Assembly: GCA_903871875.1 (NCBI GenBank)
Contig: CAIQIR010000107.1
Coordinates: 1 to 64,000, forward strand
Origin: an uncultured Schlesneria sp.
Lineage (GTDB): Bacteria; Planctomycetota; Planctomycetia; Planctomycetales; Planctomycetaceae
Direction: 5' to 3'
DNA: 64,000 nt
Shown: positions 46,823 to 56,300 of the stretch, one piece after another
How positions within the stretch are numbered: the first letter of the stretch is position 1
How the letters are laid out: every line of letters begins with the position of its first letter
Translations under genes and position numbers: made by a program
Notes under the pieces: model-generated
The model's database searches: none
What the model saw: the letters and a program-made list of their open reading frames with translations, nothing else
What the model was told of the DNA's origin: nothing

Positions 46823-48577
46823 ATGATGACACGGATTGCGCGGCCTCAAACGGCTTACAGCCGGCGGTTGTGCTGGATGCTGGCGTGCAGTGCAGCGGTG
46901 GCAGGCATGATGACCGTCACTGTATCAGCCGATGAATTCGATCGACCGGCTGGTATGCGAGGTCAAAGCCGATCAATGGTGCTGGCTCGAAACGGAATGG
47001 TCGCCACGAGTGACCCGATGGCAGCACAAGCTGGCTTGGATGTCCTGCGTCAGGGAGGCAATGCAATTGACGCCGCGATCGCCGCAAACGCCATACTGGG
47101 TGTCGCCGAGCCAATGAACTGTGGCCTGGGAGGTGATCTGTTCGCCATCATCTGGGACGCCAAAACCAAAAAGCTATACGGACTGAACGCTTCCGGACGC
47201 AGCCCGCGATCACTGACTCGACAGGTATTCCAAGACAAGCAGCTAAAAGAAATCCCCTCGGAAGGCCCCCTTTCATGGTCAGTGCCCGGCTGTGTCGATG
47301 GCTGGTACGAATTGAATACTCGATTTGGAACTCGTCCCTTAGCCGAATTGTTGCAACCAGCCATTGCCGCAGCGGACCAGGGTAGGCCGATCACGGAATT
47401 GATCGCGACGGATTGGAGTCGAGCTCAAAAGAAATTGGAAAAATGGGCCGATTCATCTCGGGTCTATTTACCGGGCGGAAAGCCCCCAAAAGCCGGTGAG
47501 GTTGTCCATCAGCCGGAACTGGCTGCCAGTTATCGATTGATCGCCACACAAGGGCGTGACGGATTTTATAAGGGCGCAATTGCTGCAGAAATCGATCGTT
47601 TCAGTCGAGAAAGCGGAGGCTATCTTACGGCTGCAGACCTGGCCGCTCATACCAGCGAATGGATCACTCCCGTGTCGACCACCTATCACGGCTATTCGGT
47701 CTGGGAATTGCCGCCCAACGGGCAGGGGATTGCCGCCTTGCAGATGTTGAATCTGCTGGAACCGTTCGATCTGAAATCATTGGGACAGAAAAGTCCTGAA
47801 TTCGTTCATCTGGTTGTTGAAGCAAAAAAGCTTGCGTTCGCTGATCGAGCCAAGTTTTATGCCGATCCCGCGTTCGCCAAGCTGCCAACGGCCGAATTGA
47901 TCTCGAAGGCGTACGCCGATCGTCGTCGGGTGCTCATCAATCGTGATCAGGCCGCGACCAATATCCTCGCGGGGGATCCCAAACTGGAACATGGCGATAC
48001 GGTCTATCTGACGGTGGTCGATAAAGACCGCAACTGCTGTTCACTAATTCAAAGCGTCTGCAGCAGTTTCGGATCGAAAGTGGTTCCCGGAAAGGTGGGA
48101 TTCATCATGCAGAATCGAGGCGCTTCGTTCGCTCTGTCAGACGATCATTTCAACCGCCTTGAACCAGGTAAGCGTCCCTTCCATACCATCATTCCCGCCA
48201 TGGTCACGCAAGATGACAAGCCCTGTTTTTCGTTTGGCGTCATGGAGGGGGATATGCAGGCACAGGGCCACGTTGAAGTGCTGATCAACAAGATTGATTT
48301 CGGTATGAACGTTCAAGCCGCAGGAGACACGGCGCGTATCCGTCACGGTGGCAGTCCGTCACCCAGCGGAGGGCTCGGTGCAGCAGACGGTGGAACAGTC
48401 TATCTGGAAAGCGGTTTCCCGACCGCCACTCGAGATCGACTGAAAGCACTCGGCCACAATGTCGCGGAAAAGGGCGATGGATTTGGCGGCTACCAGGGCA
48501 TCTGGATCGACTGGACGAACGGGGTCTTACACGGGGCATCCGATCCGCGGAAGGATGGTGCCGCGGTCGGCTATTGA
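46823..48577 (+). CDS. ggt: Gamma-glutamyltransferase / glutathione hydrolase
   Basis: 584 residues from ATG 46823; ATG 46826 is equally possible and there is a longer open frame upstream without a good site. Exported: signal-peptide core (LCWMLACSAAVAGMMTVTVSA). Ntn-hydrolase that cuts itself into two subunits, then transfers or hydrolyses the gamma-glutamyl group of glutathione. The autocleavage nucleophile is Thr393 in HGDTVYLTVVD, with the usual small-subunit start; the family's GDTTH is here GDTVY. Other segments: MVATSDPMAAQAGLDVLRQGGNAIDAA, PMNCGLGGD and GSPSPSGGLG. Normal length. Confidence 0.9.
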   Translation: MMTRIARPQTAYSRRLCWMLACSAAVAGMMTVTVSADEFDRPAGMRGQSRSMVLARNGMVATSDPMAAQAGLDVLRQGGNAIDAAIAANAILGVAEPMNCGLGGDLFAIIWDAKTKKLYGLNASGRSPRSLTRQVFQDKQLKEIPSEGPLSWSVPGCVDGWYELNTRFGTRPLAELLQPAIAAADQGRPITELIATDWSRAQKKLEKWADSSRVYLPGGKPPKAGEVVHQPELAASYRLIATQGRDGFYKGAIAAEIDRFSRESGGYLTAADLAAHTSEWITPVSTTYHGYSVWELPPNGQGIAALQMLNLLEPFDLKSLGQKSPEFVHLVVEAKKLAFADRAKFYADPAFAKLPTAELISKAYADRRRVLINRDQAATNILAGDPKLEHGDTVYLTVVDKDRNCCSLIQSVCSSFGSKVVPGKVGFIMQNRGASFALSDDHFNRLEPGKRPFHTIIPAMVTQDDKPCFSFGVMEGDMQAQGHVEVLINKIDFGMNVQAAGDTARIRHGGSPSPSGGLGAADGGTVYLESGFPTATRDRLKALGHNVAEKGDGFGGYQGIWIDWTNGVLHGASDPRKDGAAVGY

Positions 48578-48687
48578 ACGGCTCTGCGATCGCGGTCGAC
48601 GACCACCGAAGAGATCGACAATGGCTTTCCCACGGTGAATGCCAGTGAGGATCGAACAAAATCTGCTGAGCAGACGACGTTTTTTCG

Positions 48688-49896
48688 TCATTTCTTGCTT
48701 GAGTTGCCGGAATCGTCGAGCGAGAGCTGCCGGATATCCGACTCCAATCGCCCATTTCGAAGCTCACTTAAAAGCTGCTGGCGATTGATTTCCCGGCCAG
48801 ATGCCATCGACCACGTTCGGATCATGCCGTCACTCGTGCCCGAATACATCCTGTCATCAGTCGAAGAAAACAAAAGGGCGGTCGTCACTGATTCCGAACG
48901 AAATTGATAAATGCATTCGGCCGTCAGACCATCAAGAACCTGAATTCCCGCATCAGCACAACTAATCGCCACCCACCGTCCGTCAGAGGAAACCGCGGCA
49001 CATTGAAACCCACCCCAATCGGACGTTTGAACGTTCCAAACATTCTCACCGGACTGTGTGTCATAGAGCCTGACTGATTGACGACGCACGACGGCCAGCC
49101 AGCGACCGTTTTCAGATAGGACAGGTGCTCGCGTTAGCAAATTCGATCCCGCGATCGTCATTTCGAACTGACCTGCCTGGACATCGTAGACAGCGATCTC
49201 GCCTAGTTCGGTCGAAACGAACAACCGACGTCCGTTAGCATCTAACGCAATTTTATTGGTAAGTTCGCGAAGCCCAAAGTCGAACGATGCAGGTACATCC
49301 TGTGAAAGATCCCAGCAGCGAACCTGAGTCCCGCCAATCACTCGAATGGCGGTCTTCCCGTCGAGCGATAACACGGCCATCAGACTTTGACCGCCAGAGT
49401 TCTCTTCCGAAACGATCAATTCATTGTCTCGATAAATCAGCGTCTCGGAATCGTCGTCACACAGTAAATACGTCGAGGAATCCCAACTCACATTCCAATA
49501 TCGGATCGGTCGGAATTCTTTTGAACAAACGCGACTCGCCTCACCCGTCAGCAAATCCACGGACAGGATCTCCTTGGGACCTCGTTGCAGCCAAAGCTCT
49601 TTGCCGGCCGAAGTCAGAGAGAGATTCGAAAGCGATTCAGTCGTGACTGGCCCACAGGCCGACGTTGGCCCTTCCGCCCTCGGATTCAAAATGAACGGAA
49701 TGACGAAAACCACAGCTCCGCAGACCAGGCCAATTAACAACAATTCCAACAGAGTTGTCGCAGAGACAATTCCCCGCCGACGGCTTGGCACCTCGAGGCC
49801 TTTACAGGTCGAAGGCGTTCGACAGAAATGGTTCGACAGGTTTCCGCCAGGATCATTTCCAACCAACCACGCAGAAAATAGGGCTCGGCTGCGCAT
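48688..49896 (-). CDS. Membrane-anchored WD40-like beta-propeller protein
   Basis: 402 residues from ATG 49896 (a GTG at 49902 is an alternative). One membrane helix near residue 55-75 (TLLELLLIGLVCGAVVFVIPF) after a basic Cys/Ser-containing N-terminal part; the helix start loosely resembles a type IV prepilin signal but lacks a clear Gly/Phe/Glu+5 site. The rest is a beta-propeller of about seven blades, of the pattern V/L-S-x-D/N-G-R-x-x-A/V, with motifs such as VRCWDLSQD, IAVYDVQAG, VRLYDTQSG and IQVLDG. WD40-type propellers are binding scaffolds. Converges on the gamma-glutamyltransferase. Confidence 0.75.
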   Translation of the reverse strand: MRSRALFSAWLVGNDPGGNLSNHFCRTPSTCKGLEVPSRRRGIVSATTLLELLLIGLVCGAVVFVIPFILNPRAEGPTSACGPVTTESLSNLSLTSAGKELWLQRGPKEILSVDLLTGEASRVCSKEFRPIRYWNVSWDSSTYLLCDDDSETLIYRDNELIVSEENSGGQSLMAVLSLDGKTAIRVIGGTQVRCWDLSQDVPASFDFGLRELTNKIALDANGRRLFVSTELGEIAVYDVQAGQFEMTIAGSNLLTRAPVLSENGRWLAVVRRQSVRLYDTQSGENVWNVQTSDWGGFQCAAVSSDGRWVAISCADAGIQVLDGLTAECIYQFRSESVTTALLFSSTDDRMYSGTSDGMIRTWSMASGREINRQQLLSELRNGRLESDIRQLSLDDSGNSSKK

Positions 49897-50280
49897 GTTC
49901 ACGTGCCTTTATGAGCAGGAAACCAGCTTCGGAATTCAACATCTCCGTCTCGCGGCGCAAGGTATTTTCACGAGCAACCGTGCCCCCAGTGCACTCACAC
50001 GGAATGTCATTCATCACCCGCAACCGAAATGACGCAATGTCTTTTATAAGACGCATTGACTTTTGTCAATCACCAAATCGGCAGCGGGCGGCATTGTCGA
50101 ATTTGCTATCGCAACGCCGATGGCGACTCAGATTCCCGAATCGCTGCTGAGATTCCACTTGGCAAACTTTGGAAGCATTTTTGGGCAATAGACCGAACAC
50201 TTCGTAAAACGAACCTTTAGCCTGTCGACGTGTCCATGCGGCGGCGGTCCGGTTTCATCCCTTTTCTCAGAAAGCTCGCC
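49897..50280. other. Divergent intergenic region, 384 bases
   Basis: Separates the WD40-like gene (minus) from the methyltransferase (plus). AT-rich around 50030-50060. Several short open frames on both strands but none protein-like. No RNA gene supported. Confidence 0.35.
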
Positions 50281-51066
50281 ATGAACGCCGATCAGCAGCG
50301 TCGATTGATCGTGGAACAATTCACGAAGCAGGCCGTCGCTTTTTCTCAGCTTCCGAACCACAACAATGAAGAAACGAATCGATTGGTTCTTGAAACGGGC
50401 CAGATTGGCCAGGAAGACACTGTCCTGGATGTCGCTTGCGGCCCCGGCCTGATCAGTACGGCCATCGCGAGACACGCTCGACATGTGACGGGGATCGACA
50501 TTACCCCAGCGATGATCGAAGAGGCGCGGCAGCGGCAGATCTCGCTGGACCTGACAAATATGTCATGGCAGATCGGTGACATCACGCGATTGCCGATGGC
50601 CGACGCGCAATTCTCGCGTGTGGTGACTCGCTATTCGTTTCACCATTTTTTGGACCCGCAAAGTGCGCTGCGCGAGATGGCTCGTGTTTGCCAGCCCGGA
50701 GGCTGGTGCACGGTCATTGATGTCTTCATGTCCTCGACGGATCAGGCCGAACTTTACAATCAGATGGAGAAACTGCGTGACCCCTCGCACGTGCGAGCTC
50801 TACAAATTAACGAGTTTCCTGAGCTATTCCTGAATGCGGGTTTGCTGAACTTTCGCACGGCCTATTACAAGGTCGAAGTCGAATTGGAACAGTTGCTGAA
50901 GGCCACGTATACGATTCCGGCCGACGCCGAACGAATCCGGTCGATTTTTGCCGCCGATTTGAAGGTTGACAGAATGGGTGTCGGATCAATGGTCAAAAGC
51001 GGACAGATCTTCTTCAGCTTTCCTATCATGGTCTTTGCCGGACAAAAGCCGAATACGGAACGCTGA
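50281..51066 (+). CDS. Class I SAM-dependent methyltransferase
   Basis: 261 residues from ATG 50281; an in-frame ATG at 50230 would add 17 basic residues. Motif I VLDVACGPGLIS (about 43-54) binds SAM; then ITPAMIEEAR, ITRLPMADAQFSRVVTRYSFHHF, and the post-motif FLDPQSALREMARVCQPGGW. This is the UbiE/Methyltransf_11 pattern; substrate unknown. The C-terminal 70 residues are a helix-rich cap. Confidence 0.85.
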   Translation: MNADQQRRLIVEQFTKQAVAFSQLPNHNNEETNRLVLETGQIGQEDTVLDVACGPGLISTAIARHARHVTGIDITPAMIEEARQRQISLDLTNMSWQIGDITRLPMADAQFSRVVTRYSFHHFLDPQSALREMARVCQPGGWCTVIDVFMSSTDQAELYNQMEKLRDPSHVRALQINEFPELFLNAGLLNFRTAYYKVEVELEQLLKATYTIPADAERIRSIFAADLKVDRMGVGSMVKSGQIFFSFPIMVFAGQKPNTER

Positions 51067-51122
51067 CACTGTCATACCCCGCCGCCGCACCTGAACAGCG
51101 GTCGCTCATCGCCGAAGAAGTC

Positions 51123-51545
51123 CTACGTCGAGGTCGTCAGGCCTTCGTTTAGCCGGGCGAGCACGATGTCAGCCATCAGCGGATGCAGCCCCAAATGGGG
51201 ACAGAGAATGAACTCGACCAGCGGGAATTCGTTGGCGAGGTCTTGTCGAAACTGCTTCAAATCATTCACCACGTGCACGCCGGCCGAAAGAAAATACGGC
51301 AGCATTAATATCCGAGTCGCCCCACGATGAACGCAGGTCCGGCCGCCGTTGACAATGGTGGGCTCGACCAACTCGAGATACGACACCTCAACAATGTCGT
51401 ATTCGTTTCGTGACAGAATGAATTTCGCCAATTTGACCAGATCGTCATTCGCCTCAGCGCGGCGGCTGCCGTGGGCCATCAACAACACGGCCGTACGTTG
51501 CAAATTGTCGTCGGTTCGATCAGGAGCAGGATTGGGTATTGGCAT
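51123..51545 (-). CDS. CbiX/SirB-like chelatase-type protein
   Basis: 140 residues from ATG 51545. Two signature His: AVLLMAHGSRRAEAN (near residue 20) and LPYFLSAGVHVVNDL, as in CbiX-type sirohydrochlorin cobalto/ferrochelatases, which are half-length proteins that dimerise. A role in metal insertion into a tetrapyrrole is likely but no other cobalamin or siroheme gene is in the window. The start lies four bases after the stop of the NtrC-like regulator gene, so the two are probably one transcript. No clear ribosome-binding site. Confidence 0.78.
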   Translation of the reverse strand: MPIPNPAPDRTDDNLQRTAVLLMAHGSRRAEANDDLVKLAKFILSRNEYDIVEVSYLELVEPTIVNGGRTCVHRGATRILMLPYFLSAGVHVVNDLKQFRQDLANEFPLVEFILCPHLGLHPLMADIVLARLNEGLTTST

Positions 51546-51549
51546 TGGA

Positions 51550-52890
51550 CTACAGATCGATCCCCAACTCTTCAATCTTTCGATAAAGGCTGGAAAGGCC
51601 AAGCTTCAAGCGTTTGGCCGCTTCGCGTTTATCGGGGCATTGATCGAGCACACGTAAGATATGCAACCGTTCGTAATGACGCAGAGCCGAACGAAGATCG
51701 TCCGTGTCAGGCAAGGGTTGATCAGCGCCGCGTAAATCGGGCGGCAGGTCGGTCGGTCGAACGTGAGTTCCTTCGCACATCATGACCGCTCGTTCGATGG
51801 CGTTGTCCAATTGGCGGACGTTGCCTCGCCATTGCGAGGACATCAGCAAACGAATTGTGTCGCTCGACGCCAGCGTCGCTTTGCGTCCCATCGCACGACT
51901 GTGTTTACTGATAAAAAACTCGGCCAGCTCCGGAATATCGTCCAAGCGTTCGCGAAGTGGCGGGATGCAGATTTTGACACCATCGAGTCGGTAAAACAGA
52001 TCTTCCTGAAATCGCCCGGCTGCAATTTCCGTTGACAGATCTTTCGTCGTGGCAGCGATGACTCGCGCCTTAGCCCGATAAGGTTCCGAACCGCCAACAG
52101 GAGTCACCTCTTGTTTTTCCACTGCTCGCAATAATTTGGCTTGCGTCGCCAACGGCAATTGAGTGACCTCGTCTAGAAACAGCGTTCCCTGACCGACGAG
52201 TCGAAACAAACCGGTTTGATCTCCCGCACTTCCCACGGAACCAAACAGCAGGGCATCGAGTTCGCTTTCAGGTCGTGTCGAACAGTTGGCTACCATGAAC
52301 CGTTCGTTCTGTTTAGGCCCCCATTGGTGCGCAGTGCGGGCGAACAACTCTTTGCCGGTTCCTGATTCGCCGACCAGGAGCAATGTCGCATTTGTGACGG
52401 CTACTTTTCGGATGGCGTCCTGGACCTGCTGAATGGCTTTGCTCGATCCGACGATCTCGTCGCTGTTATCGCGTCGCGACAACTCGCGCCGCAGCGCCTG
52501 GTTTTCGAGATAGAGCTCACGGTACTCGAACAGTCGCCGCAACTTGTTGGCCAGGTCATCAAAAATCACAGGCTTGACGAGATAGTCAAAGGCCCCCGAT
52601 TTGAACGCTTCGACGGCATTATCGACGGTCGCATAGGCCGTGATGATCAACCCCGAAAGACTGGGATTCAATTGCTGTAGACGTCGCAACAGATCCAACC
52701 CGTCTCCATCGGGAAGCTGGACGTCGCAGATCGCCACATCAAAATCCTGCTTCTTGGCCTGAAGCATCCCCGTTACGACGGACGACGCCACGCCGACTTC
52801 ATATCCTTCTTCCGCCAGAAATTCGCGGAGCGAGGTGCGAATAATGTCTTCATCTTCGACGATCAAAATCGAATGGGCGTGTTTTTGCAT
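51550..52890 (-). CDS. NtrC-like response regulator without a recognisable GAFTGA loop
   Basis: 446 residues from ATG 52890; a TTG at 52908 would add six. Receiver domain (about 5-115, phosphoacceptor Asp56 in CDVQLPDGDG, Lys106 in YLVKP), then an AAA+ domain with Walker A GESGTGKE (174-181), Walker B GTLFLDEV (235-242), a sensor-like RLDGVKICIPPLRERLDDI and WRGNVRQLDNAIERA, and a Fis-type helix-turn-helix (HTH_8) at the C-terminus (REAAKRLKLGLSSLYRKIEEL). The loop that carries GAFTGA in sigma-54 activators is here LFGSVGSAGDQTGLFRL (about 215-231) with no such motif. No partner kinase was seen. It precedes the CbiX-like gene. Confidence 0.88.
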   Translation of the reverse strand: MQKHAHSILIVEDEDIIRTSLREFLAEEGYEVGVASSVVTGMLQAKKQDFDVAICDVQLPDGDGLDLLRRLQQLNPSLSGLIITAYATVDNAVEAFKSGAFDYLVKPVIFDDLANKLRRLFEYRELYLENQALRRELSRRDNSDEIVGSSKAIQQVQDAIRKVAVTNATLLLVGESGTGKELFARTAHQWGPKQNERFMVANCSTRPESELDALLFGSVGSAGDQTGLFRLVGQGTLFLDEVTQLPLATQAKLLRAVEKQEVTPVGGSEPYRAKARVIAATTKDLSTEIAAGRFQEDLFYRLDGVKICIPPLRERLDDIPELAEFFISKHSRAMGRKATLASSDTIRLLMSSQWRGNVRQLDNAIERAVMMCEGTHVRPTDLPPDLRGADQPLPDTDDLRSALRHYERLHILRVLDQCPDKREAAKRLKLGLSSLYRKIEELGIDL

Positions 52891-53321
52891 AGTGAAAGGG
52901 ATCTGCAAATTATCGAAAACTCAAGGTGACCAGGGAGCTGTTTGCCGTGGAATCATAGTCATACCGGCTCCCTCCGGGCAGTGGACACGTATTATTCATC
53001 TCATTGATTAAAATCGTGGATCAGGAATGAGACCTTACCGGAAGATTGAGGGGTTAATCCGATCCGACCAGTACCAGCGGTCTGGAGCGCATCCGATGGC
53101 TGATTCTTGTATCTCAACGCACCCACTGATGATTTCTGATCAAAGTTTCCAACTACTCGGCGATTTCGGCAACTCTACTTAATGACGTTGCGTCGAATTA
53201 TGATATCGTAAACCGGCGATGCGAAGTTCGACAAATGTTTGTCGCGAACACTCGCCAAGAGTGACTTTGACTGCAACAATTCTCGGGTCTTGAGTTCATT
53301 ACTCGCCGAGGGCGATCGATC
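52891..53321. other. Divergent intergenic region, 431 bases
   Basis: Between the regulator gene (minus) and the giant membrane protein gene (plus). AT-rich stretches at 52990-53030 and 53140-53210 with a TATGAT at 53199-53204; no good -35 at normal spacing. No sigma-54 promoter of the TGGCAC/TTGC type was noticed. No gene supported. Confidence 0.4.
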
Positions 53322-56300
53322 ATGACGTCCGCAACCAATCCCGGCAACTATGTCGATTTTGACGAGTATGTCGGCCTAAAGCTGGAAAAGACCCGTTCGA
53401 CGATTCGAACCACGGATCTGCTAACGGCGGCAGCGGGTGTCGCGGCCTTGTTTCTTGGCTATTTGTTGATTTTTGTCGTGCTGGATCAATGGGCGGTCCG
53501 CGGCGGATTCGGCGTTTTTTGGCGGTGGATCCTGCTGTCCGGCCTCTTGATTTCCAACATCGCCTGGTTGGTCTGGAAGATGGGCATTCCCGCCTTTCGG
53601 ACGGTCAATGGTTTATTTGCCGCACAGGAAATTGAGAAAGCCCAGCCTGAATTAAAAAGCAACCTGCTAAATCTGGTTGATTTGAAAGCGGCCGGGCGTC
53701 CTGTGAATCCCGTCATCATGAAAGCGTTGGAACGGCAGGCAGCCATACGGCTGCAACAAGTTGATGTCTCGCAAGCCATCGATCACCGTCCGCTGGTTCG
53801 AACTGCGTATGTGCTCCTCGCGATCATCGTCGTGTTCTGTTTTTACGCGATGCTGTCGCCCAAAAAGATTTCGAATTCCATTTGGCGAGGCCTGTTACCG
53901 GCAGCAGAAGTTCCGCTGGCAACGATCACCGAAATTCTTGACGTGAAACCGGGCGATCTCACCGTGCCCGCACATCAACCCTCCGTAGAAGTGCAAGTTG
54001 ATCTGGCCGGAGAGATTCCCGCAAAAGTCTTGCTGATCTACTCGACAACCGACGGCCAACGCGACCAAACAATCGAATTACACTCAGAGCAAGAAGGGCA
54101 GCCTCGATTTCGAGGGCAATTGATCGGCGAAAGCGGTCAGGGACTGGTCCAGGAACTGACCTACTTCATTCAAGCCGGAGATGCTTCATCGCGGCCATAC
54201 AAAATCCATGTCGAACAACCACCGTCCGCAGATATTGAAAGCGTTCACATCGAGTTTCCCGGTTATATGAAACTTCCGCCAGTTGAACAGGCCCACAACG
54301 GCGCAGTGGACGCCTGGGAAGGAGCCAAGGTTCTGATCAACGCCAAAGCCAATATGCCGATTCGTTCCGCAATGATTCAATTTATGGACGACCCCCAGGT
54401 CGGCCCTACAGGCGAAGAAGTGCTGATGTCCGTCACCGGCAGCGGACGTCAGCTGCAAGCGACGTGGACATTGACGTTACGCGCCGATGGAACGTTTCCA
54501 AAATACTACCGAATTCATTGTCGGACTGAGGACGGCCGGGTCACTACCGGACATGTGATTAACCCGTTAACAATCAGGCCAGATTTGCCTCCGGAAGTCG
54601 TGTTATTACACCCCGATCGCGATATTGACGCGCCAGCTAACGCCACAATCCCCCTGCTGATTCAGACCCGTGATCCCGATTTTGAAATGGGATATGTCTA
54701 CCTGAATATTGAAAAATCGGGGCAAAAGATCCTCCGTGATCAACTTTCTGAGGGCCGGCAATCAAAGCTAGTACTCAAGCATGAACTCGCGTTAGCAAGA
54801 CTTAACCCTGCAGTGGGTGACACGATCGAGCTTTGGATCGAGGCTTATGACAACAAGCAGCCGCGTCCGAATTCAAAAAACACTCCGAAAATCAAGATTC
54901 GCATTGTGCCACCGGTTTCGCCAAAAGAGGCTGAACAACAGTTAGCCGACCAAAAAGAACGGCGTGATCAAAAAGTCGCCGAAGCCGACCCCGATACGAA
55001 TTCGGATCAGCCGGATGCCGCTCCGTCAAAAGATGAAGGACCGCAGGATCACGGGAAGCCAAACGACGCTCGCCCCCCAGAACCCAATCCCCCGGAACAG
55101 CCACCACAGCAAAACCCCCAAGACAACAAGGCTCAAGAAGGTCAGCAGGGCCAACAGGGGCAGAACAAGCAAGCAGGTTCGGGAAAGAAGAGTCAGAGTG
55201 GAGAAGCACAACAGGGAGCGGGCCAGCCCAAGGAGACAAAGGACGGCGGTTCTGGAAAGGCGAAAGAAGACAACGATTCATCGAAGGGACCGTCGAGTCA
55301 AAACGGGAAATCCCGTAAGCCTCTGAACAACGACGGTTCGCAGGATGATGAAGTGATTCGTCAGATCAGTGAACGACTGAACAAGGACAAATCATCAAAC
55401 CCGCAGCAGCCAAACAACCAGTCGCAATCGGATGAGCCGGAAACAAAACCCGCTGCTGATCAGAAAACCGACGGGAAAAAAGCCGAACAGCCATCTTCGG
55501 AGGGCGGATCACAAACCGAGAAAGACAAGAACGGCCAGGATCCGAATTCAAAATCGTCGAAGAAATCAGAGAGTAAGGACAAATCAGAAGGACAGGACAG
55601 TCATCCGAACGAGTCTGGCGAGAACCGGCCAAAAGATTCACAACGACAAGATGATGCTGGCTCTGAGCCGAATCCGTCGGCCGAAAAGGCCGACAAGCCG
55701 AATGACAAGGGGCTAAAGGCAGGCGATTCGAAAACGGAACCCACATCGTCCGAAGACCAGTCGAAAAACGGTTCCCAGGATTCGACCGACTCGAAAGGCG
55801 CTGATAAACAGGCCGGAAAACCGGAACAAAAGCCCGAGCCAAACAAGCAGGGCGGTCAGGTCGACAAGTCCAACGATCAGGGCGACAAGTCGGACGCTTC
55901 TAAAACAAAGTCGGATCCCAAAGAGGCCCCGCCGAAGAACGCCGCTCAGGAGACGACCCCGCAGGACTTGAGCAAGGAAGAAAAGAGCAACGGGAAAAAA
56001 GGGGAGAAGCCGGAAGCAAAATCGGACCAACAAGAACAGAATCAATCGGGGTCAAAATCCGACAGCGAAGACGCAAAAATGCCGGAGACCAACGATGACG
56101 AGAAGAATTCAAAGGGGAACAGGGGCTCAAAGTCGAAACCCAACCCTCAAAGTCCGGATGATGCCGCAAAATCCAAGGAGGGTTCCTCGGATCAAGCGTC
56201 GCAAGATAAGGGCGTGAAGGAACAAGTTCCCGATTCACCCGATTCAAAAAAGGGGAAACCCGACGGGACAGAGCAGGGAACGGCCAAGCCGGATCGTGAT

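Noticed and set aside
48688-49896. Type IV prepilin signal in the WD40-like protein
   Set aside because: The TLLELLL stretch resembles a pilin helix, but there is no clear Gly-Phe cleavage site followed by Glu at position 5, so a plain membrane anchor is more likely.
49897-50056. Short minus-strand frame upstream of the WD40-like gene
   Set aside because: 67 codons without start signal or resemblance to known proteins.
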